Positions 1 through 10,621 of a DNA stretch of 64,000 bases are shown here, piece after piece. The DNA is from Lamellibrachia columna (Eukaryota; Annelida; Polychaeta; Sabellida; Siboglinidae). A program made the position numbers and the translations under genes. Below the pieces are notes generated by a model that did not search any database, was not told the origin of the DNA, and saw nothing but the letters and a program-made list of their open reading frames with translations. Location: assembly GCA_963662155.1 (NCBI GenBank), contig OY759268.1, forward strand, positions 10,297,435 through 10,361,434, in the 5' to 3' direction. Within the stretch, counting starts at the first letter, position 1. The number at the start of each line of letters is the position of its first letter.

Positions 1-343
1 AGGGAGGATGAAGGTAGTGGGGATGATGAAGATAGTGGGGAAGATGGAGGTAATGGGGAGGGAGAAGGTAGTGGAGAGGATGAAGGTAGTGGGGAGGATG
101 AAGGTAGTGGAGAGAATGAAAGTTGTGGGGAGGATGGAGGTAGTTGGGAGGATGAAGGTAATAGGGAGGATGAAGGTAGTGGGGAAGATGAAGATAGTTG
201 GGAAGATGGAGGTAGTGGGGAGGGGTAAGGTAGTGGGGAGGATGGATGTAGTGGGGAGGATGAAGGTAGTGGAGAGGATGAAGGTAGTGGGGAGGATGGA
301 GGTAGTGGGGAGGATGGAGGTAGTGGGGAGGATGAAGGTAGTG
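1..343. repeat. Purine-rich 18-bp minisatellite
   Basis: About 19 imperfect copies of an 18-bp unit close to GGGGAGGATGAAGGTAGT run from the window edge to about 343. Units differ mostly at A/G positions (GATGAAGG versus GATGGAGG). The unit is a multiple of three, so the repeat reads through as a repetitive peptide (MKVVGR-like hexamers). No start context, domain or non-repeat coding sequence supports a protein. The array continues beyond the left edge. Confidence 0.9.
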
Positions 344-1324
344 GGGGACATACTGCGATGGGCTGGACACATATAGAGAATCAGAGAGGAAAGTTTGACT
401 AAGACAGCATGGGAAACATAAGAGGGTGGTAGAAGGAAAGGAGCAAACAAAACTGAAGGTGGACTGACTGTGTTAAGATATATATCGAAATGGCAGATGA
501 AAACAACCGAAATTGGGGGAGAATAGCAGAATATCGCGATGGATGGAGAACATCGGATCATGCTAAGTGTTGTACTCATATCCCGTAAGTAAACAAGGGC
601 GGAAGAAGAACACGTAAATGTACCTGCGTTTTTCTGCCTACTTCATAGCAACTCTTCGTTAGTTTGGCGTAAATCGCCTTTCAGGTGTCGGACGTTTTCT
701 AAAAACAAATATTGTGTGTGCGTGATTGCCTAAGCCTTCTCTCCATCATGCAATATTAATGTAATGTTATAGCAACAAATTATGTGAAATCACTATATCG
801 GTTGCTACCTTAGTCCAGTTAAAATATGTATAGTGTTACAGGGTTATCCGTCCAGCATTGGTGACAATTTTGAAGTTTCTAATTAGATTCGCAAAATCAT
901 ACAAATAATATGGTCGTTTCATACGAATTTCAAATGCACAACGTTTCTTGGTATATATTATAGTGATGTACGAAATTAAATAATCGTTCAATGAATATAT
1001 GTTTGCACAGTATTGCTTAAAATACATCAATGCTGGCAAAACAATGGCATAAAAGACAAAATCAGTGCACTACAATATGTGTTTCCATTACATATTTACT
1101 GTACGTTCTAGCAAAGCTACATGACGAAAGTTTCAGAAGTAATGTACCGTTTGATCTGTTTTGACACGACCGAGCTTTCTCTCTTGCTTTTTGTAGTCGT
1201 TCATTCTTGTGACGGAGTTGTTCTGAAACATGCACCACTTCTGTTTCATTGTAGCTTTGCCGTTGTCAAAGTGTGGTAGGAAGTGTTAGGTGAGCGGTTT
1301 GTTCTAACATGCCACTAGGCATTT
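344..1324. other. Intergenic, no recognised feature
   Basis: AT-rich sequence with short random reading frames only. The last 100 bases may belong to the 5' region of the CR1 copy that follows, but I cannot place that boundary. Confidence 0.5.
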
Positions 1325-1330
1325 AATATG

Positions 1331-1600
1331 CAGCAGATGCAGCAACTGGGTGGACTTCTTCAAGTCCGGGTGTGAGAAGTCCTGGGCCGAGGTTCAGGCG
1401 GATAGTTTTAGTTTTGAGTGTATGAGATGTACGAAGATGAAGGAATTTGACGTGGTGTTGGAGCAGCTGAGGCTGCTCGTTGTGGCAATGGTGGGAATGG
1501 TGCAGGAGGATTGTGCCAGGGGTTCCGGTGGGGTGATGATAAAGTGGAGGAAGACGACGAGAGAGATGCTAGGGAGAGCTCACCTCAGCCTATGAGGAGG
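1331..1600 (+). pseudogene. CR1 ORF1 N-terminal zinc-finger-like part
   Basis: The reading frame starts CSRCSNWVDFFKSGCEK and ends the motif at FECMRC, giving a C-x2-C ... C ... C-x2-C arrangement like the PHD-type finger of CR1 ORF1 proteins. A hydrophobic, coiled-coil-prone stretch (VVLEQLRLLVVAMVGMV) follows. ORF1 proteins of this kind bind element RNA in the retrotransposition particle; that role is family knowledge, not seen here. The frame is then lost in a purine-rich segment (about 1600-1960) with several stops, which separates it from the SGNH part. Confidence 0.65.
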
Positions 1601-1973
1601 TTGAGAGGAGGTAAGGTAACAGGTCGTAGGGAAATATGTGGTAGGGAGACAGGACGAAAGAGACGTGAAGGAAAGAAATTGGAGGGAAGACAAATGGATT
1701 GAAGGAGAGGGGAGTGTGGGAGGCAGTAGCGAAGGAGACGGGGGGGGGGAGGAGACGATAGTTGAGGTGATGGGAGTTAGGGAGACGGGTGGGAAGGTGT
1801 ATGGAGGGAAGGCGATAGGAACGCAAGTTAGCCAGGAGATGGGTGGGAAAGGTGACATGTTGACGGACGGGTGAGAGAGATAATGATAACAGGCTGCCAA
1901 GTGACAAGGCTGCAGGACAGAATGTGATGGAAGGGATCCATCGGAAGAGCTATTCTGAGGCAGTGGTAGAGGG

Positions 1974-2460
1974 GTGAGAAAGAGAGCGAGGGTGTTTGTG
2001 GGGGACTCAATAGTCAGGAAGACCGACATAGTCTTAAACAAGGGAGATTACGTGGTGGTTCGTTTGCTTGGGGCCAAAATAGAGGCAACAACTGAGAGGG
2101 TAGAAAACATCGTGGGTTCGGGCAAGGGTGGATCTGTTTTAGTACACGTAGGGACAAATAACGTAGAGAGCGAGGGTACAACTGCCATAGCTAGGAAATA
2201 CAGGAAGTTGTTCAGAACACTAAATCAGACACGGATTGAGCAGGATATAATGTCAGGGTTTTTGCCAGTAATAGGAAGCAGGGGTCCAAGATATCGAAAA
2301 TGCCGGGGGATGGCAATAAACATGCTAGTACAGAAGCTATGTAGGGAAGAAGAAATTTTATTTGTGTGTACATTTTGTTGAAAGGGCTGATATGTACATG
2401 AAGGATGGGCTTCAACTAAGTGGAAAGTGGGCAGCAGTATTTGCGGATTGACTCACAGCA
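1974..2460 (+). pseudogene. CR1 ORF1 C-terminal SGNH/GDSL esterase-like domain
   Basis: The open frame 1974-2381 contains the block I motif VFVGDSIVRK (GDS with the nucleophile Ser) and block III HVGTNN. The block V region lies in another frame near 2395-2420, after a frameshift around 2360-2380. Here the expected D-x-x-H reads DGLQ, so the catalytic His is replaced by Gln; copy E near 63812 keeps DGLH. CR1 ORF1 proteins of many animals carry such an esterase domain. This copy is inactive because of the frameshift and the lost His. Confidence 0.75.
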
Positions 2461-2965
2461 GCAGTAGACAGTGGCATGGGTAACATAACATATTTTTGGT
2501 AGTAAACATTGTTTAATCTAGAAGCGCGGGGGTTACTTAAAAATACCTCAAGCAGGACAATAGGCCACTAGTACAGACAAACCAATAATAAATGTCATAT
2601 AACAAGTATGAAGCATGTTACAAATGTGTGTCTTTAAATGCTAGGAGTATAGTAAATAAGAAAAAACGAATTAAACATTATTGTAGAAGATATAGACCCT
2701 CACATAATTGGTATTACCGAATCATGGGCCAACACAGATATAACAGATGCTGACTTAGGATTGACAGGATACGTAATGTTTAGGAGAGATCGAATAGGAA
2801 GAAGGGGAGGGGGAGTTATTTTATATGTTAAAGAAACTTTTCAGGTTAATGAAATAAATTAGAAAGGGAAACATATTGCGATGAAGCTGTTTGGTGCAAA
2901 ATGGTTTCATGAAATAAAAAAATAACTATTGGATTAGTTTACCGAAGTCCAAACATAAACGAGAT

Positions 2966-3338
2966 GGTAGATTTACTCTGCATTATGGCACGTGGACTTA
3001 GATTCGAGTGCAGTCGAGTCCTCAGAAATGCTTACACATACTAGCAAACATACCATTCTCCATAAGGGATACATTTATAGGAAAAATTCATCGTACTTGG
3101 TGGTTCCAGTCAAAATCTCTCGAAATTGCGACGTAATATTAGCAGTCATAGTAAGGTCTAGTGACGCCTTGCCCTTGTATTTCGCAACTTGGGACAATCG
3201 AAGAAAAGACGCATGACATTGTGAACAATTGTACGTAATTGTTGTGGTGAATTTCGAACAATGTTTTACTGAGACGACCTGGGCTGGGTTATTTAGTAAG
3301 ATAACACATCCGTGACGCTATTACTGTCATGAACTTAC
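2966..3338. other. Intergenic / intronic, nothing recognised
   Basis: Sequence between the CR1 breakpoint and the death-domain exon. If that exon belongs to a gene, this is its downstream intron. Short frames here show no similarity I recognise. Confidence 0.4.
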
Positions 3339-3646
3339 CACTTCTAATATACTCGACTACGTTCGCCTTATTGAGTTCCACAAACGCTTTGCACAGTTGA
3401 TCATACATGGCTGCGGGATTGGCGACATTATTTTGGTCATCTTTCCATGCAGCTAGTATTGCCAAGCTTTTGTTCACCGCTTCTCCGGGGCTGCTTATCA
3501 TTTCACGGATTATGAAAGTGTCTACTCCTAGGTAAACACCTAGTTGAATCTGCTCCGTGGCGTCTAAAGGATGGTTCGCAATTCGCATAAGAAATGCGTC
3601 GTTCATATGGCCTACAACGAAAAACATACTGTCTTGGCTCGGTGAT
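3339..3646 (-). CDS. Single exon encoding a death domain (partial host gene)
   Basis: On the minus strand a 308-bp exon is bounded by a good acceptor (pyrimidine-rich tract ending TTTGCAG, AG at 3648-3647) and a consensus donor (GTAAGT starting at 3338). It encodes about 102 residues. A death-fold pattern begins at FLMRIANHPLDATEQIQLG, followed by YLGVDTFIIREM, the helix-5 tryptophan in SLAILAAWKDD, and a C-terminal helix ending NKANVVEYIRSG. Death domains mediate homotypic assembly in apoptosis and innate immune signalling. The exon begins with one base of a split codon and ends with one base of another, so it is internal. I could not find its partner exons, so the parent protein is unknown. 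A processed or orphaned exon cannot be excluded. Confidence 0.6.
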
Positions 3647-5518
3647 CTGCAAAGATGAGGAATTAAAAGGAAGGTCGACAAGGTATTATGATGTACAAAT
3701 TTATGATTGACCATAACCAGCCCTCCTATAGAAACTTTCCAGCCAAGGCACTGAACCACCGTAAGTCAGCATGCAAAGCTTCGCATACCACACTCCAGGA
3801 ACAACGTTTGCCTTAACTCGTTACTCCCTTCTGGCGCACGGCTCTAGAACATTATTTCATCCGGCACACGAGCTGTTGCATATATTGACACTCTCGTGGC
3901 AAATTGGGAGGCTGGGCAAATACTCTGTAAACTAGGCTAGATCTGTTTTTAATTAGATTATTTTAATTATTTTATATTTCTTGCACGTTATATTAATTTT
4001 AAGTAAATTTTAACATGTCATACAAAGCGCGAAACATTCGCACTCATCTAGATTCTGATATCGCAAGTCAATCTATGGGATATTATCCGGCAATCTGATC
4101 CTCCATAATTATATTGAAGAATAAAAAGAAGAAAAGAAGAAGAAAAAAGTGGTACGATGGTCAATGTTTGAAGTTTAAGATGTGTAATACATACCTTCAT
4201 ACACAAACGTTTGTTCTAAGTTATTTGTGAACGAATATGTTAGCAAATTGTTGCCTGACACATATTTCAGTAGCATGACTAACCTCCAGTATATTATTTG
4301 GGTGTGATATTCCTATCCAAACAAGCCGTACCCAGTATGATTTTTACCATGACGATGTTTATGCAATTCGCTGATTAAAAGAAACGATGTTACCGTGAAC
4401 TAGGATTACTTTTCTACTTAGAATGTTCTTCTTCGTATTAAACCAAAAAGTAAAGTCGTATGCGTATATTTTCAATACTTTTCCTTTCAAAAGGTTATAT
4501 TTTTTGCTCGGTAATATGTTGTGCTGAGTTACATGTGGCATAAACATTACTAATAAGTAAACACGGTGTTGTTTTGTTGTGCGAACCTTTTTTCATATAT
4601 TGGTAAATTAAGCGTGCATAATTGTTGTTGTTTCACCATGATACACCAACACGTATTACTTTCGACGATTCTTTGGCAGTTTTTATTCCAGGTGTTATGA
4701 ATCGTCAGGTAACCATGGTATTAATTGAAAAATAGGGTTACCTTGAACAATTTCCAAATTAGTAGAATGTGGAAGGGAGATAAATAACACGAACACGTAT
4801 TTTAGATTTTGTCCAGTGGTATGATGGCTCCCTTTAAACTTTATATTTTGTTATAACTATTTGTTTTATAATTGCAATGAAAGTTGGGATTATGACGTGG
4901 TGTGTTCACATTAGATTTCAGTCAATTTCAAATCCGACCGACAATTTATAAATTATTACGTCGGCCTTTTAATATGCATTGTACGAATAGGTAATTGTTG
5001 ATTATTTTAACTACCCCTTATTGGAATAAACAAGTACAATTATATTGATATGATTGGTGATATGTGTTTCATGGGATTAAGATATTATGAGTACCAATCG
5101 TTTTAATTAAGAATCGTATTAGACACGAATCGCCTTAGATGCGAATATTATTGGATAATTGGATTCGCTGGCATATCAATGCATTGAAACCATAACCCTT
5201 GCTACTTGCAATTATTTGAAAATGCAATAATGTGAACCACGAGGGGAATATAAAGGTAGGAAGCCACTACGAGACAGCATTTCGAAAAAAATCATCCAAC
5301 GTATGCTGGATTCACATAATTTTAATGATATTGCTAATAGTAACTATCGCATATGCATGCCACAAAGGCGTTACCTTTTGGCTGGACAGCAGTGCATTGC
5401 AGTGCAGACAAACCTCTGCGATTGAGCCATGACGATTCTGAAATTGTATGTTATTCGCCAAGTAGACATAAATAAACATATTATACTTTATTGATAATAA
5501 TGATTACCGAGATGTATG
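3647..5518. other. AT-rich intergenic or intronic DNA
   Basis: No repeat family, RNA gene or convincing exon seen. A 66-codon frame at 5232-5432 with one hydrophobic stretch was judged to be chance. Confidence 0.4.
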
Positions 5519-5544
5519 TGCGTGCATGCGTGTGTGTGCATGTA

Positions 5545-5616
<72 letters not shown>

Positions 5617-5629
5617 TGTGTGTCTGTGT

Positions 5630-5668
<39 letters not shown>

Positions 5669-5692
5669 CGTGTGTGCGTGCGTGCGTGTGTC
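5519..5692. repeat. (GT)n microsatellite
   Basis: About 170 bases of nearly pure GT with GTAT, GTCT and GTGC interruptions. The Cys/Val and Thr/His reading frames across it are artefacts of the dinucleotide repeat. Confidence 0.95.
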
Positions 5693-5927
5693 TTCATCCG
5701 TCTGGCCGCACCTATCATGCGCATATAATTTACTCGTGAGTGCACACTGGTGATATCCTTGTCATATACTGAGCCATTCAAACGAGTCGTTTTAAGCAAC
5801 ATTCAAACATATGCAGAAAACACGCTGAGGCAATTCGCACAATACTAGACACGAAATGGTTCAGGATCACACCACCCGTTGACATACCAAACATGTTCGT
5901 AATGTAGACCCTACCCCACCTGTGTAT

Positions 5928-6336
5928 TCCATTTGAGACAACCAGACGCCTCGTCAATAACACACTTTGCACTTTGATAGTCGGCACGCAACATTAGTAG
6001 CACAAACATATTCCAGAAGGTTAGCCTGTGCCATTGAAACTGTGATGTTGTATTTGTTTGTCGTGTATACAAACCTATACGAAGGTGAATCCTCGCCGAA
6101 GTAATCGGTGAACGTATTTGTTGTCGGATAGCAACCGACGTACTAGCATTCCGTATATGACCAGTTTACAACCGGGTGGACGTGTATCGCTGAGAGGTAA
6201 ATTTGAGACAACCAAACGCGTCGTCAATAATGCACTTTGCACTTTTACAGATGTAACGCTACAGTAGAAGCGCAAACAATATGTCAGAAGTTTAGCCTGT
6301 GCCATAGAAACTGTGACGTTGTATTAATTTGATGGT
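5928..6336. repeat. Pair of direct repeats of about 130 bp
   Basis: The block 5928-6060 (TTTGAGACAACCAGACGC to GATGTTGTATTTGTTTG) recurs at about 6198-6336 (TTTGAGACAACCAAACGC to GACGTTGTATTAATTTG). Similarity is roughly 80 percent over the whole length, including TTAGCCTGTGCCAT. The sequence between them (about 6061-6197) is not repeated. No coding potential is shared, so this looks like a local duplication or two copies of an undefined dispersed repeat. Confidence 0.75.
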
Positions 6337-6379
6337 TAAATGAGTGTCCAGGCAGCTGCAAACATAAGGGAATAGCAAT

Positions 6380-8231
6380 ATGGGGACACAGCAGGTGCAT
6401 CGCAATCAAAGGCATGAAGGATGACAACAAGCAAATGTGGTCCTTCATCAAACACAGCCGAATAGATTAAGTAGGCATCGCATCTCTTAAAGAAATTGGA
6501 ATCTTTAAGAACATTCCCTGGAAAAAGTCAGGATCCTACACGCTCAGTTCGGCTCTGTTTTCGCCAAAGAGAGCCCCTTAAATCCATCCCACAGGAACGG
6601 CAGTACCACCCGATTTCCAAATTGAATACCCCCCCACAGAAGGCACTCAAAAACTCCAGGAAAATCTAAACCTTAACAAGGCCATGGGACCAGACAGGCT
6701 TCACCCAGAGTTCTCATAGAAACAGCCAGAGCAGTTGCTACTATTATGTAGATAATATTTTCTAAATCCCTTGAAAATGGCGAGGTACCAGAAGACTGGA
6801 AACAAGCAAATATAGCACAAATCTTCAAGAAACGAGAACGATAATGCCCATCAAATTACCGCCCAGTGTCACTCACATGTGTGTACAGCAAAATAATGGA
6901 ACACATAATCTCAAAACACATACTAAGCCATCTAGAAGCCAACACTATCTTCGACTAACAGCATAACTTTCACACAATATATCTTGGCCAATCTAAGCGG
7001 CGGAAGGCAAACTGCTGTAATTATTATGGATTTTGCCAAAGCTTTTGACAAAGTACCACACCATAGTATAATCCAGAAACTTGAGAGATACGGTATCACT
7101 GGCCCTGTAAACACTTGGGTTGAGAAATTCTTGAAAGACAGAAAGTAACACGTGGCATGTGAAGGTATGAATCCTGTTATCAGTGGAGTGATTGCCCCCA
7201 TTCTTTTTCTTATCTATATAAATGAACTACCTAATAACCTCAAATAAAGTATCCGACTCTTTGCTTATGACACTATTATCTACATGACAATATCCAATGG
7301 TACTGACGCGACAGCCCTTCAACAAGATCTAGACAAATTGGCCAAGTGCGAAGAAACATGGCAAATGGAGTTCCATCCCCAGAAATGTAGTGTACTCCAC
7401 ATAATCAGATCCCGTAACCCCAAATACAAACAAACACTCTTCAAATCCACATGCGCGTAAAGGAGAACAACGCGAAATATTTTGGTGTGGTCATAAATAA
7501 AACACTGTCCTGGAATAACCAAGTAAATGATGTCACAAACAAAGCAAATGCTTCCTTGGGTTTCCTGCGTAAAAAATATCAAAATTGGCCAGGAAAAATT
7601 AAACACCAGTGCTTATTTCACTTTAGTTAGGGACCCCTACACACAACCGTACAAACACAAAATATAAATGGTCCAAAGACGGGCAGCACGGTATATTTGT
7701 AACAACTACAACCGTGAAGCAAGTGTCACCACTATGATCAAACACTTGCACTGGCGCAGCCTCCAACAAAGGAGAACCGACATCCGCCTTGTCATGTGTT
7801 GTAATACATTACATGGCATAGTCGCCCTGGACCTCTTCCCCCAACATATACCCCTGGAGACCCTCTCGACACACGCATTCTGAAGCTTTTCAACTCCCCC
7901 TAATCACTAAACAATTAATCCGGTATAGCCTTTTTACCCCATACCATAGCCAATTGGAATAACCGGCCAGCCAACGCAGCTACAGCACCAAGTTTGGAGA
8001 TTTTCAGACAGAAGATCTCCAGCTTGCAACATTAATTGATATTGCATTTTCACGCTATCAACTTGTCCTCTCCTCAAATTGCAGTTCTACACGCACGCTA
8101 TCATATTTTCTCTTTCTCCTAAACATTGTATTACTTTCTCTTATAACACTTTAACACGTCTGCACACATACCGAATCTACAAGCCTTGAAGAGAGGGTTG
8201 ACTTGTACCCGGAAGAAGAAGAAGAAGAAGA
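6380..8231 (+). mobile_element. Jockey-like non-LTR retrotransposon relic with (GAA)n tail
   Basis: Conceptual translation across several frames gives the order expected of a LINE reverse transcriptase. It includes KAMGPDRLHPEF, ENGEVPEDWKQANIA, NYRPVSLTCVYSKIMEH, PILFLIYINELPNNL, a mutated catalytic box (LFAYDT instead of FADDT), and the C-terminal MVQRRAARYICNNY (about 7668) followed by HWRSLQQRRTDIRLVM. There are many stops and frameshifts, so it is long dead. The 3' end is marked by a GAAGAAGAAG run at about 8212-8231. No endonuclease domain is recognisable 5' of 6380, so the copy is 5' truncated. Confidence 0.85.
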
Positions 8232-8886
8232 TTGATACGTGTTTGCTATGTTGTTCCGCGTCCTTTTCTGCACGCATGGCGGCTTGCATCAATGGCTCAG
8301 GCAGCGATTTATGTGCTGACAATGACTGAGAAAACTGCATGTATTCAACCAAGACGTGTGAATGCTTTGTTTCACATATGAAGCTTAGCGAATTGATTTA
8401 TGGAACGCCCCTATTTAAGCAATTAATATATAGTACGTGACTCATTGCGGATGTGCGTGTGTATGTGCGTGCGTGTGCATCATTCAGTCAAGTAGATCAC
8501 AACACATATACATTGACATTCATTATGTCAAACTCCATAGCATATTGGTGTGTGGCACAGCCCCATTGTTGTAATTAACCCTTTATTGGATGAATTATTT
8601 TAACTATTCAAAAATAATATAATTTCTCCACCTATGTTATTATGTTGTATTCAATAAACCATATGCCAAAAAAAAATTATTAAATAAATATTTTATATAC
8701 ACTAACTGGGTATGTTGCCTGAGGGCAACACTGTCCAACGAAGCATATTTCTACTGAAAGTGCCCAACTGGAAATTCAAGTTTATTTGTCATGATCCATT
8801 GGGTATCTATACTAGAAAATGAATAAACAATGCTCATACCATTTTCACTATATCAACTGTGTTTTATTAGTACTACATATATGAGT
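8232..8886. other. Intergenic, nothing firm
   Basis: Just right of the LINE tail, a minus-strand frame (8232-8352) reads YMQFSQSLSAHKSL and then PLMQAAMRAEKDAEQ, preceded by a possible CAG acceptor. It is short and unrecognised. It might be an exon remnant interrupted by the LINE, but I do not annotate it as a gene. Confidence 0.3.
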
Positions 8887-9050
8887 TCAACCATTCTCGG
8901 AGAAGACAGGCCAGTGTCCAGTGTTGTCTGTCCGCACAGCTTTCTCTGGAAGAGGGGCAACTGCTCCACGAGCCTTCTTCGCCTTGATGGCCCTCTCAAT
9001 GTCTAGAGATGGTCGACCCCTCTTCGTCCCCTTGTCACTTTTCCCCTGGC
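8887..9050 (-). pseudogene. piggyBac-transposase-like C-terminal fragment
   Basis: The minus-strand frame reads KGTKRGRPSLDIERAI, then AVAPLPEKAVRTDNTGHWPV before stopping. This matches the segment just upstream of the cysteine-rich C-terminal domain of piggyBac transposases and PGBD-type domesticated proteins (basic GRPS box, then a D..GHWP motif). The following Cys-rich RING/PHD-like finger is missing, and no DDD catalytic core is visible on either side. A CAG just upstream (9056-9054 region, before GGGAAAAGTG) could be a splice acceptor, which would make this an exon of a domesticated gene. A transposon scrap is simpler. Confidence 0.6.
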
Positions 9051-10290
9051 GGGTCAAGCAATGTGCGACGCTCATTTTCAAATGTAATGTTGCATGATTC
9101 GTTGAAAAGTGGATGTTCGTGCGTGAGTTCGTACGTGTGTATATCTTTAAATTAAGTAGAAATCGCATTGCACATATATTATCATTCACTATTTAATGTT
9201 CGATGCAATATTTTATATTCCATTCACGATTGTTGTTTTATGTATGACTCCACGGAATGTGTCCCCCTTGGAAGGTAAACATGAAAAACTTAATACATGA
9301 AGCTGTGACAATTGTGGCAATTAATGTAATAACAATAACGTATCGGAGTGACCCTTATTTTGCGACCCACACTTTATTTGCTGTAACAACGTGTCCCGTA
9401 TATATATAATTATTAATATAACATTCTTTACACAAAAGGGACTTTAACTTAAACTTGTAACAACGGTCTCCTCTATTACCTGAGGGTGTGTCTTGGGCTT
9501 ACTTTAGGAGCTGCATTATTTGTACGGCCTTACCGGCGAAATTAAATGCATTGTATCCAAATAAGTATATTTATTCTTTGTGGAAATAGCATGAAACGTG
9601 CTCCTTGTTCGTTAATACATCGACCTAATGCTGACTGGCCTAATGCTGATTCACCTAATACTGAACATACATTGAGTGTAAGCTGGTTACCGCATAAAGG
9701 TACTATTCCAATTAGTGATGTTACAGGTAGCTGGCAAATGTCATCACAACAATCATACTTCTACGTCTCTTTGGTTTTGCATGGCGGCAAAGAGGAGCTG
9801 AATGATGAACAAAAGTCAGTGGGCATTCTCGTCACTGCACGAGACGAGAGCGAGGAGCTGAATGTTGAGCAGACTAATGGGACCATCAAATATGTCCATA
9901 AACGTTAATGAAACGTCGCATATTCAGATCAATTAATCTACGACGTTGTTGGTGCAATTTTCCGGGAATACATGCGACAGTTTTAATGCCAGACGCGAGT
10001 TAAACTGTCCGCTTGTTAATCGTCTACAATGAGACAACATTTGGAATATAGATGAATTCATAACGTGAATGGAACGATCAATTAATGTATTTCTATCATT
10101 TGCTAAACGGACTACTGCAGCGAAGAAAGTCCTCATGACTAACTGCTAGTGACAACCTGCAAGATTTTGGAACAGATTTCTTAAAATTTTTCTGTGCGAA
10201 GATCGATATGTTTTGTGCGGCGCTACGTACTCAGTCTACACTCACCTCTACCACGACCACATACCAACACCCAACACCCTGCATGTCACA
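9051..10290. other. Intergenic, no recognised feature
   Basis: Includes a 120-codon frame at 9546-9908 with a short repeated PNAD motif. It has no similarity I recognise and no supporting splice or start context. Confidence 0.35.
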
Positions 10291-10296
10291 TCTACA

Positions 10297-10505
10297 CTGC
10301 GACAACACCAGACATCAGCAACTTGCTCAACAAGTCGCCAAGAACGTCGTGCGCGTTCGATCCCTTACCAAGATCACTGCTGAAAGACGTCAGCGACACT
10401 TTAGTATCTTTTCTAACGCGACTCGTCTACTCGTCAATCGCATCTATTGTTGTTCCACGATGCCTGAATCATACCACCATTTTTCCTGTGCTTAAGAAGC
10501 AAATC
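10297..10505 (+). mobile_element. LINE reverse-transcriptase fragment
   Basis: The frame reads TPDISNLLNKSPRTSCAFDP, then LPRSLLKDVSDTLVSFLTRL and CLNHTTIFPVLKK. This is the conserved stretch just N-terminal of the RT palm in Jockey/L2/CR1-type LINEs (sequence of the type kSCalDPiPtslLKd). It is only about 70 codons and is cut on both sides. Confidence 0.7.
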
Positions 10506-10621
10506 GCGATCATAAACATATCAACTGTATCGGCCAATTTCACATATCGCCTTTTATGTCTAAGATACATATCTAGGTTTGATTGAGAATTTCTATTTAG
10601 CCAGCATCATTGCATTGTAGG

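Larger units (their letters stand above)
1325..2965 (+). mobile_element. CR1-type LINE copy A, 5' part (ORF1 and start of ORF2), 3' truncated
   Basis: Non-LTR retrotransposon of the same family as the copies at 16395-19308, 26250-26896, 44799-47616 and 63788-64000. It carries ORF1 (zinc-finger-like plus SGNH parts) and then the N-terminal endonuclease region of ORF2 from about 2600. That region has the residues GITESWANTD, GLTGYVMFRRDR and GRRGGGVILYVKE, closely matching the other copies. Homology stops near 2965, just after the motif YRSPNIN, where copies B and D continue into the rest of the endonuclease. The copy is therefore a 3'-truncated or broken relic. Frameshifts occur near 2660 and 2900. 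Confidence 0.85.

Noticed and set aside
8..376. 122-codon repetitive ORF (MKVVGR units)
   Set aside because: Product of an 18-bp purine-rich minisatellite. The unit length is a multiple of three, so the open frame is expected by chance.
5232..5432. 66-codon ORF with one hydrophobic segment
   Set aside because: Short, with no recognisable family, Kozak support or splice context. Compatible with AT-rich chance sequence.
5491..5802. Several overlapping ORFs of Cys/Val or Thr/His repeats
   Set aside because: Translations of a pure GT/CA microsatellite. No non-repeat coding sequence.
9546..9908. 120-codon ORF with repeated PNAD motif
   Set aside because: No domain, no flanking splice signals, and the repeated motif is only three degenerate units.
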